A stretch of DNA of 20,383 bases from 14-2 sp963628035. GTDB taxonomy: Bacteria; Bacillota; Clostridia; Lachnospirales; Lachnospiraceae. The notes under the pieces were generated by a model. That model worked only from the letters and a program-made list of their open reading frames with translations. It was not told the origin of the DNA and did no database searches. The position numbers and the translations under genes were made by a program. Positions within the stretch are counted from its first letter, which is position 1. Each line of letters starts with the position of its first letter. This document shows, one piece after another, positions 14,112 to 19,838 of the stretch. The DNA lies in the NCBI GenBank assembly GCA_963628035.1, contig CAVGED010000092.1:1-20383 (forward strand). The letters are read 5' to 3'.

Positions 14112-15317
14112 ATGCTTATTGTTAAAAAGTTTGGCGGAAGCTCCGTGGCTGACAAGGAGAGAATCTATAATGTTGCGCGGCGCTGCATCGAGGATTATCA
14201 GAAGGGTAATGATGTGGTGGTTGTGCTGTCAGCGATGGGAAAGACCACAGATAAATTGATCGGGATGGCCAGGGATATCAATCCAAACCCCTCCAAGCGG
14301 GAATTGGATATGCTGTTAGCTACCGGAGAGCAGACCTCCGTGGCGCTGATGTCCATGGCGATGAGCGCACTGGGAGTTCCCAGTGTCTCCCTGAATGCAT
14401 TCCAGGTGGCAATGCATACCTCATCTGCATACGGAAATGCCCGTTTTAAACGGATTGATTCGGAGCGGATACGCCATGAGCTGGACAGCCGGAAGATCGT
14501 GATCATCACAGGCTTCCAGGGCGTGAATAAATATGATGATATCACTACCCTGGGCCGTGGGGGCTCAGACACCACAGCGGTGGCGCTGGCAGCTGCATTG
14601 AAGGCGGATGCCTGCGAGATCTACACGGATGTGGAGGGTGTCTACACGGCAGATCCGAGAATCGTCCCCAACGCAAAGAAGTTAAAGGAGATCACCTACG
14701 ATGAGATGCTGGAGCTGGCTACGCTGGGAGCGAAGGTGCTCCACAACCGTTCGGTGGAGGTCGCAAAGAAGTATGGAGTTCAACTGGTAGTACGTTCCAG
14801 TCTGAATTCTGCAGAAGGAACCATTGTGAAGGAGGAAGTTGACGTGGAAAGCATGCTGATTAGTGGAGTTGCTGTTGATAAGAATACCGCCCGTATTGCT
14901 GTGATCGGTGTAAAGGACATTCCGGGTATCGCATTTAAGATCTTTGATCTTCTTGGAAAAAATAACATTAACGTGGACATCATTCTGCAGTCTATCGGAC
15001 GTGATGGAACAAAGGATATTTCCTTCACGGTTGCCAGAGACGATATGCAGGAGGTCATCGCACTGCTGGAGGAAAATAAAAGCCGCATCACCGCACAGAG
15101 GATCGAGTGCGATGACACGGTGGCAAAGGTGTCTGTGGTAGGTGCCGGAATGCAATCCAATCCCGGTGTGGCGGCCAAGATGTTCGAGGCCATCTACAAT
15201 GCCGGAATCAATATCCGCATGATCGCTACCTCAGAGATCCGCATTACAGTGCTCCTGGACGAGAAGGATGTGGATAAAGCCATGCGGGTGGTGCATGACC
15301 AGTTTATTGAGGATTAA
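14112..15317 (+). CDS. lysC: Aspartokinase with C-terminal ACT domains
   Basis: Phosphorylates aspartate, the first step toward lysine, threonine, methionine and diaminopimelate. The 401-residue protein has the amino-acid kinase domain (1-240) with KFGGSSV (5-11), the ATP/Asp site TGFQG and TTLGRGGSDTTAVALAAAL, and ITYDEMLELATLGAKVLH. Two ACT domains follow (about 258-330 and 338-401: GIAFKIFDLLGKNNINVDII; GVAAKMFEAIYNAGINIRMI), which mediate feedback inhibition by lysine and/or threonine. Length and order match the B. subtilis LysC type. GGGAGG precedes the ATG. The last 14 bp overlap the 3' end of the convergent DUF975 gene, and no terminator is visible between them. Confidence 0.95.
   Translation: MLIVKKFGGSSVADKERIYNVARRCIEDYQKGNDVVVVLSAMGKTTDKLIGMARDINPNPSKRELDMLLATGEQTSVALMSMAMSALGVPSVSLNAFQVAMHTSSAYGNARFKRIDSERIRHELDSRKIVIITGFQGVNKYDDITTLGRGGSDTTAVALAAALKADACEIYTDVEGVYTADPRIVPNAKKLKEITYDEMLELATLGAKVLHNRSVEVAKKYGVQLVVRSSLNSAEGTIVKEEVDVESMLISGVAVDKNTARIAVIGVKDIPGIAFKIFDLLGKNNINVDIILQSIGRDGTKDISFTVARDDMQEVIALLEENKSRITAQRIECDDTVAKVSVVGAGMQSNPGVAAKMFEAIYNAGINIRMIATSEIRITVLLDEKDVDKAMRVVHDQFIED
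14829..14846 (+). promoter_or_regulatory. Internal ribosome binding site and start in lysC
   Basis: AAGGAGGA (14829-14836) is followed 8 nt after GGAGG by an in-frame GTG (14844, codon 245), exactly between the kinase and ACT domains. Initiation there would make a ~157-residue ACT-only beta subunit, as known for B. subtilis aspartokinase II, which makes alpha and beta from one gene. An ATG at 14853 is an alternative start, with wide spacing. Confidence 0.6.
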
Positions 15318-16023
15318 GCTCCCCGGTGACATCCCGATAGAACGTGACAGCGGTCTGGTTCATATAGGGAATCAGCCAGAACATCCCAATATAGCAGCTG
15401 CATACAGCCAGCACAGACCAGCCAAGAAAGCTTAAGTCGATATAGAGCTTCCGACCCTTGTTTCCAGACATGAGCCGGAAGCTTTCTTTTAATGCTTCGA
15501 TTACGCCCAGATCGTCATGGTCAGTCAGGAGAAAGATCGTCAGTCCTGCAGTAAGCTCCCACAGGATCACTACGATGAGTCCGGCCAGGAACAGCAGGAT
15601 GCCGATAAGAAGCATCATGACGGAATTGCTCAAAAGATACACCACGACACAGATCGTTCCCGGTGCCACGCAGAGAAAGCCCACCAGAGCGGATATCAGA
15701 CCAGCCAGGATAAAACGATCCGGCCGCCTGGTGAATCCGTAAAAAAGATCCGTAAAAACGGGGGTTTCCTTCTGATCCAGCTTAAAGTGAATGCGGATCA
15801 GTCCGGCCCGGAACACGGTGTTGACCAGGCTCATGATGAAGCTTGCAAGCTGGTAGATGATCATGTCGGATACGGAGTTATAGATGTTCAGTATCAGCGA
15901 AAAAGGGATCAGGGCAACGGAGACGATCAGCCCGGCCACAAGGCTGGTGCCGATGGCGATGCCGTAATGCCCCTGCAGGTTATATCTTGCAATTCGTTTT
16001 AATTCAGCGGAAGTACGTTTCAT
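15304..16023 (-). CDS. DUF975 family membrane protein
   Basis: A 239-residue polytopic membrane protein. The start MKRTSAELKRIARYNLQGHY is the typical DUF975 entry motif; about five to six hydrophobic segments follow (beginning near residues 25, 55, 105, 125 and 190), with the family-like LTDHDDLGVIEALKESFRLM and GNKGRKLYIDLSFLGW near the end. Function of the family is unknown. The ATG at 16023 follows GGAG at 8 nt; the TTG at 16038 is part of that ribosome binding site and is unlikely to be used. It converges on lysC with a 14-bp overlap and has its own promoter. Confidence 0.85.
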   Translation of the reverse strand: MKRTSAELKRIARYNLQGHYGIAIGTSLVAGLIVSVALIPFSLILNIYNSVSDMIIYQLASFIMSLVNTVFRAGLIRIHFKLDQKETPVFTDLFYGFTRRPDRFILAGLISALVGFLCVAPGTICVVVYLLSNSVMMLLIGILLFLAGLIVVILWELTAGLTIFLLTDHDDLGVIEALKESFRLMSGNKGRKLYIDLSFLGWSVLAVCSCYIGMFWLIPYMNQTAVTFYRDVTGELNPQ

Positions 16024-16060
16024 ATTTCGATTCTCCAAATCATGATATTTTCATAAGGCA

Positions 16061-16088
16061 AGTATATCACATATTCACAAATTTTCAA
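16061..16088 (-). promoter_or_regulatory. Promoter of the DUF975 gene
   Basis: On the minus strand: -35 TTGAAA (16083-16088), 16-bp spacer, -10 TATACT (16061-16066) with TG one base before it (extended -10). The -35 overlaps the end of the upstream recombinase-like gene, so DUF975 may be transcribed both alone and by read-through. Confidence 0.6.
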
Positions 16089-16960
16089 AGGTTTTGTTCA
16101 CGCAGACGCCGATAGAAGGTCGAGCGTGATATGTGCAGGGTCTTAAGCGCTTCGTTCTCCGAAATCTCTCCCGCTTGGAATTGCCGGGCAATCTGCTTAA
16201 GAAGCAATGGGTCAACGGGGATCCTGCTTCTGCCGGGATATTTGCCAGCTTCTTTTGCACGGCGGATGCCCTGCTCCTGGCGGATAGCGGCATAGTTTTC
16301 CGTATATTCCAACATGCACTTAAGCAGGTAGAGCATGGTTCTGCTTTCAAAGGCTGTGAGGCTGCGGCCTTCATCCACGAGATAGACAGTGGCACCGTTG
16401 ACAAGCAGCCGGTAGGCGCAACTGGCGAATTCCGTGTTGCCGGTTGAAATATCATACAGATGGTTTAAGGATACCAGGTCACCAGGCTGCAGATCATTCA
16501 GGCAAAAGCCGGGAGAAGAACCGTCAAATTGTCGGTTTTCGCGCTTGCGGACAACCGTCAGATTATCGTCTCCGCAACGCTTCTCAGAACGGAGCAGCCA
16601 TTCGAAACGGTCATAATAGTCCAGGCCGACTTCTGCAAGCAGATCCCAGAGGTCTTCCCTGGACTCACTGGGGGTACGCATTTGTATAAAAGATGGAGTG
16701 ATATTGACGCGGTAATAGTGGTCGCGTCTTACGCTCAGATCAAAACCGGGAATTCCGGAAAATATCTGCGTTGGTAAAAAAGCAATCTGCTCCCAATAAG
16801 GGGAAACAATGTATTGAAAGTTCTGATCGTCAAAACGCTCATAGCTGATCTCAGCGATACAATATCTGGCGCCATTTAAGTCAGTCGCTTTGATAATACC
16901 GGTGCTTCTGTAATATGGATTTCCGGTAAGGGGCGTGGTATAATCACTTGTAAAGCTCAT
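16085..16960 (-). CDS. Unknown N-terminal domain fused to degenerate serine-recombinase-like domain
   Basis: A 291-residue protein. Residues 1-140 form a mixed domain I do not recognise (YYRSTGIIKATDLNGARYC; WEQIAFLPTQIF; VGLDYYDRFEWLLR). Residues about 145-291 follow the plan of the second half of small serine recombinases: LNDLQPGDLVSLNHL resembles the LxPGDxLVVxxLDRL segment but the arginines are gone (LYDIS), then a NGATVYLVDEG strand, a long helix (ESRTMLYLLKCMLEYTENYA), the linker GIRRAKEAGKYPGRSR and a resolvase-type helix-turn-helix (ISENEALKTLHISRSTFYRR, 266-285). The catalytic N-terminal serine region of recombinases is absent, so it is more likely a DNA-binding or regulatory protein than an active recombinase. 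Its ATG overlaps the TGA of the kinase gene (ATGA), with AGGAGG inside that gene, so the two are translationally coupled. Confidence 0.7.
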   Translation of the reverse strand: MSFTSDYTTPLTGNPYYRSTGIIKATDLNGARYCIAEISYERFDDQNFQYIVSPYWEQIAFLPTQIFSGIPGFDLSVRRDHYYRVNITPSFIQMRTPSESREDLWDLLAEVGLDYYDRFEWLLRSEKRCGDDNLTVVRKRENRQFDGSSPGFCLNDLQPGDLVSLNHLYDISTGNTEFASCAYRLLVNGATVYLVDEGRSLTAFESRTMLYLLKCMLEYTENYAAIRQEQGIRRAKEAGKYPGRSRIPVDPLLLKQIARQFQAGEISENEALKTLHISRSTFYRRLREQNL

Positions 16961-17823
16961 TGCGATCCCTCCTGTTTTAGTTTGTTATAAGAGCAGAGAA
17001 GAATTTTTTCAAATCTCTGCCGATACATGGTTTTATAGAATTGCTTTCTTATTTCAGAAATATCTTCTATGGTGTCAATGAGAGTATTGATTTCTTCAAG
17101 ATGAATGCGTGGGACGATTCGTTCCAGTGCATGGCTGCAGGCATCGAATTGCAGGCTGTGAATCACCTCATAGTAGGAACTTTTTTTACCATTTAACTTG
17201 ACCTGCGAGGTGGGAAAACTGTAAATCCGTCGGTCAATTTCCTTTTCCGAGGAGAGAATCTCGGATAAAAGGCTGTCGGAATTCAGCCTGGGATACATGC
17301 TGGAACCATTATCATACACGGGAGCCATCGTGTACGCATCATTTCTCTTGATAAATCCCCAGTTTCCACCGTGACGGTCAAAGTTGCCGTTTAAAGCGTC
17401 TATGATAAACATATCCCAGAAGCGGTGTATGGTATCCTTTACATTGGTGGATTTGGTATTGTCCAGGAGCATTTGCTGAATATCCTCGTAGCTATACTGA
17501 TACATTTCCTTGTCTTGCTCCAGGGTGCTCTCGCCTACATCGTTGAAATGAACCAAGGATTCTCCGGGAGCACAGAAATTCTTCATCAGAACAACATTCT
17601 TGCCCTGGTAGGTTCCCAGAAAGGTTTCCTGTACCGGAATCCCCAAGAGAGAAAAAACGTGGCTGCCCAAGTATTCGGATACGTGATTATAAGTTGGCCC
17701 AACCTCGGAATTCTTCTGAAACTTCATAATATATCGGAAGCCATCGATGACAATCTCATATTTTTTCTCGGCACCGGAAAAGAAAACATCGCTGTTAATG
17801 GGATAATCGGAAAAATCCTGCAT
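16957..17823 (-). CDS. HipA/CtkA-like Ser/Thr kinase
   Basis: A 288-residue protein related to the kinase core of HipA, closest in size and layout to CtkA-type proteins. Key residues are visible: Lys34 in RYIMKFQK (ATP contact), the helix YNHVSEYLGSHVFSLLGIP, the catalytic loop GNFDRHGGNWGF with Asp149 and Asn154, and the metal Asp171 in APVYDNGSSMYP. The N-terminal subdomain of full HipA (440 residues) is missing. HipA phosphorylates glutamyl-tRNA synthetase and causes growth arrest; CtkA is a secreted kinase of Helicobacter. Substrate here is unknown. The ATG follows AAGGAG at 8 nt, behind a strong promoter. A normal HipB-type antitoxin is not present upstream; the partner gene downstream carries the only helix-turn-helix. 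Base composition is visibly more AT-rich than the neighbouring operons, which fits acquired DNA. Confidence 0.85.
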   Translation of the reverse strand: MQDFSDYPINSDVFFSGAEKKYEIVIDGFRYIMKFQKNSEVGPTYNHVSEYLGSHVFSLLGIPVQETFLGTYQGKNVVLMKNFCAPGESLVHFNDVGESTLEQDKEMYQYSYEDIQQMLLDNTKSTNVKDTIHRFWDMFIIDALNGNFDRHGGNWGFIKRNDAYTMAPVYDNGSSMYPRLNSDSLLSEILSSEKEIDRRIYSFPTSQVKLNGKKSSYYEVIHSLQFDACSHALERIVPRIHLEEINTLIDTIEDISEIRKQFYKTMYRQRFEKILLCSYNKLKQEGSQ

Positions 17824-17891
17824 GTTTTACACTCCTTTCATTTTTTGCGCGGACAGTGAAAACTTCGTCAGTTGGTTCTTTTTTTTAGAAT

Positions 17892-17920
17892 AGAATAGCG
17901 TAAAAATAGAAAAGTGTCAA
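17892..17920 (-). promoter_or_regulatory. Promoter of the kinase/recombinase-like operon
   Basis: On the minus strand: -35 TTGACA (17915-17920), 17-bp spacer, -10 TATTCT (17892-17897). The leader to the start codon is about 60 nt and contains tandem TATTCTATTCT and a run of A. Confidence 0.75.
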
Positions 17921-18031
17921 TAGAGTATATAAAATTATGAGACGAACATCGTTCCTAGCAAACGTAAAATGACAAAATCTTAACGCATGAAGTCCTGAAG
18001 TCGCGGCACGTGAGGAAACTGCAAAAAACTG

Positions 18032-18060
18032 TTGACAGCCATCTTTCTTTGTAATATAAT
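18032..18060 (+). promoter_or_regulatory. Consensus sigma-A promoter of rplM-rpsI
   Basis: Perfect TTGACA (18032-18037), 17-bp spacer and perfect TATAAT (18055-18060). It diverges from the kinase promoter; the two -35 boxes are about 110 bp apart. Start expected near 18067. Confidence 0.92.
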
Positions 18061-18066
18061 AGGCGG

Positions 18067-18304
18067 GTATGGCGAGTTAGAAATGTGAGCCAATCCCGGC
18101 GAAGCGTTTTTACTTTGATGTACAAAGAAAAATGTAGTGGTGTGAAAATGATAGAACGGATGGATTGCAGGTCTGCGCTTTTTACAGAAGCTGATGACGA
18201 CTTTCGTGAGACAGGGCAGGCAACGGAAAAATGTATCTCATACATCTTCCATGGACGGCATTCGGATATCAGAGTAACATCGAGAATTCAAGGAGGGAAC
18301 ATCA
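18067..18304 (+). ncRNA. Long 5' leader of rplM-rpsI mRNA
   Basis: About 240 nt separate the expected transcription start from the rplM ATG, much more than needed for initiation. Small hairpins are visible (CTTTG-N5-CAAAG at 18113-18127, extended by T/A pairs; GCAG-GT-CTGC near 18168). Ribosomal protein leaders of this kind often bind L13 or another ribosomal protein for autoregulation; I cannot confirm a known leader class by eye. A GTG-started open frame here has no ribosome binding site and runs into rplM, so I treat the region as non-coding. Confidence 0.45.
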
Positions 18305-18733
18305 ATGAAGACTTTTATGGCCAGCCCGGCAACGATTGAGAGGAAATGGTACGTAGTTGATGCAGAAGGAAAGACTTTAGGTCGTCTGGCATCCGAGGTA
18401 GCGAAGGTGTTGAGAGGAAAGAATAAGCCGATCTTCACACCGCATATCGACACAGGTGACTACGTGATCGTTGTAAATGCAGAGAAGGTCAAGGTTACCG
18501 GTAAGAAGTTAGAACAGAAGGTTTACTATCATCATTCCGATTATGTAGGTGGAATGAAGGAAACTACCTTAAAAGAAATGTTGGCAAAGAAGCCGGAACG
18601 CGTAATCGAATATGCCGTTAAGGGCATGCTTCCAAAGGGACCTTTGGGAAGACAGATGTATAAGAAGCTGTTCGTATACGCAGGACCGGAACACAAACAC
18701 GAAGCTCAGAAGCCTGAAGCTTTGACATTTTAA
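18305..18733 (+). CDS. rplM: 50S ribosomal protein L13
   Basis: A 142-residue protein of normal bacterial L13 length. Recognisable segments are KWYVVDAEGKTLGRLASEVA at 13-32, the DYVIVVNAEKVKVTGKK strand, YYHHSDYVGGMKE and VKGMLPKGPLGRQMYKKLFV. L13 binds 23S rRNA early in large-subunit assembly. The ATG follows AAGGAGGG. It is cotranscribed with rpsI, 18 bp downstream, the usual pairing in bacteria. Confidence 0.98.
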   Translation: MKTFMASPATIERKWYVVDAEGKTLGRLASEVAKVLRGKNKPIFTPHIDTGDYVIVVNAEKVKVTGKKLEQKVYYHHSDYVGGMKETTLKEMLAKKPERVIEYAVKGMLPKGPLGRQMYKKLFVYAGPEHKHEAQKPEALTF

Positions 18734-18751
18734 TTAGGGAGGTAAATCATA

Positions 18752-19144
18752 ATGGCTAACGCAAAGTATTACGGAACAGGAAGAAGAAAGAAATCCATCG
18801 CCAGAGTATATCTGGTACCTGGAACCGGTAAGGTTACCGTCAATAAGAGAGATATTGACGAGTATTTTGGATTAGAGACTTTGAAGGTTATCGTTCGTCA
18901 GCCTCTGGCAGCTACCGAGACCGCTGACAAGTTCGATGTTTTAGTAAATGTTAAGGGCGGCGGTTACACCGGCCAGGCCGGCGCTATCCGTCACGGCATC
19001 GCCAGAGCCCTGCTGCAGGCAGATGCAGACTACAGACCCATTCTTAAGGCTAACGGCTTCTTAACCCGTGACCCGAGAATGAAGGAAAGAAAGAAATACG
19101 GTCTCAAGGCCGCACGTCGCGCACCTCAGTTCAGCAAGCGCTGA
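18752..19144 (+). CDS. rpsI: 30S ribosomal protein S9
   Basis: A 130-residue S9 of standard length: YYGTGRRKKSIARVYLVPG at the start, INKRDIDEYF-like NKRDIDEYFG, GGGYTGQAGAIRHGIARALL in the middle, and the basic end RRAPQFSKR, whose terminal SKR reaches the P-site tRNA. GGGAGG precedes the ATG. The stop is 36 bp before a strong terminator. Foreign-looking DNA starts right after the gene, so its 3' end is a candidate integration site. Confidence 0.98.
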   Translation: MANAKYYGTGRRKKSIARVYLVPGTGKVTVNKRDIDEYFGLETLKVIVRQPLAATETADKFDVLVNVKGGGYTGQAGAIRHGIARALLQADADYRPILKANGFLTRDPRMKERKKYGLKAARRAPQFSKR

Positions 19145-19180
19145 TCACCCGCGATTTTACAACCAAATTGCTTCAAAAAC

Positions 19181-19211
19181 CCCGGAAAATCAAGGTTTTC
19201 CGGGATTTTCT
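19181..19211 (+). terminator. Rho-independent terminator after rpsI
   Basis: CCCGGAAAA (19181-19189) pairs perfectly with TTTTCCGGG (19196-19204) around a 6-nt loop, followed by ATTTTCTT. Confidence 0.88.
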
Positions 19212-19251
19212 TATATCCGTCGTGTTTGTTCTGCTTTCAAAAAATCTGATG

Positions 19252-19446
19252 GGATTTGACCCGGTTTGACGCGATTTTTTCATGTTAACGATAGGTTAAA
19301 TGCCGTTTTTGACCCCGAAACTGTTAACGAATAGGTTAATTTTCGGGTCACTCATGCGGTCATCCGGAGCAAATCGCCTCTGCATAAAAATGAATAAAAG
19401 CACCGAAAAACGGTTTCGCCGGATTTGAAACGGTTTGACCAAACCG
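19252..19446. repeat. Iteron-like direct repeats and palindromes in the element's control region
   Basis: GGATTTGACCCGGTTTGAC at 19252-19270 recurs as GGATTTGAAACGGTTTGAC at 19421-19439 (17 of 19 identical). GTTAACGATAGGTTAA at 19284-19299 recurs at 19323-19339 with one extra A. The second copy sits in the loop of a stem formed by TGACCCCGAAA (19310-19320) and TTTCGGGTCA (19341-19350). CGGTTTG-AC-CAAACCG at 19431-19446 is a perfect short palindrome. The spacing suggests binding sites for a partition, replication or repressor protein. No gene is seen between 19145 and 19541. Confidence 0.65.
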
Positions 19447-19489
19447 AATGAATCTTATCATTTTTCGCAGGGCAAATGCCGCCGTAGAA

Positions 19490-19518
19490 TTGATAAACGG
19501 AACGCAGTCTGCTATGCT
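19490..19518 (+). promoter_or_regulatory. Promoter of the small gene and parA
   Basis: -35 TTGATA (19490-19495), 17-bp spacer, -10 TATGCT (19513-19518), 24 bp before the start codon of the 56-residue gene. The palindrome at 19431-19446 lies 44 bp upstream of the -35. Confidence 0.65.
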
Positions 19519-19541
19519 GTCCGTGTAAGGAGGGATGACAC

Positions 19542-19712
19542 ATGAAACGAAAAACCTGTGCTCTGTATCTTAGTCAGGCGGAGTACGGCGTGATCCTCGA
19601 CGCGCTGATCTGTTTCAAGAATAAGCTCGCTCGACAGGGACGGTATACCGACATCGTGGATGAAGTTATCCTTGCCCTGTTGGACGCCAAGACGAAACGG
19701 GCCTACATCTGA
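19542..19712 (+). CDS. 56-residue hypothetical protein upstream of parA
   Basis: A small gene with a strong ribosome binding site AAGGAGG at 7-10 nt before the ATG and its own promoter. The product starts MKRKTCALYLSQAEYGVILD, contains a basic amphipathic middle (FKNKLARQGRYTDIVDEVIL) and ends KTKRAYI. No membrane segment, signal or cysteine cluster is visible. I do not recognise a domain; size, charge and location just before parA are compatible with a small DNA-binding or accessory partition protein, which is only inference. Confidence 0.75.
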   Translation: MKRKTCALYLSQAEYGVILDALICFKNKLARQGRYTDIVDEVILALLDAKTKRAYI

Positions 19713-19729
19713 ATACTGCATACATAAGG

Positions 19730-19766
19730 AAAGCTGTGTAGCTGTCAAAAGCCACACGGCTTTTTC
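19730..19766 (+). terminator. Intrinsic terminator/attenuator before parA
   Basis: AAAGCTGTGTAGCT (19730-19743) pairs with AGCCACACGGCTTT (19750-19763), 12 of 14 Watson-Crick with the rest G-T type, 6-nt loop, followed by TTTTTC. It lies between the small gene and parA, so it should limit parA expression. Confidence 0.75.
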
Positions 19767-19783
19767 TATACCCGGCATTACAT

Positions 19784-19810
19784 AGCTGTCTGCCATCGCC
19801 GCAGGCAGCT
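19784..19810 (+). other. Second leader hairpin before parA
   Basis: AGCTGTCTGC (19784-19793) pairs with GCAGGCAGCT (19801-19810) around a 7-nt loop (one G-T pair). No T run follows. Its 5' arm shares AGCTGT with the preceding terminator, so alternative pairing between the two hairpins is possible. Confidence 0.5.
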
Positions 19811-19838
19811 AAATTTACAGACAAGGAGGAATCCCAAA

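Noticed and set aside
17940..18030. Possible operator or small RNA between the divergent promoters
   Set aside because: Only a short GAAGTC direct repeat is visible; nothing convincing on either strand.
18085..18339. 84-codon open frame in the rplM leader
   Set aside because: GTG start without ribosome binding site, overlaps the rplM start and has no recognisable features.
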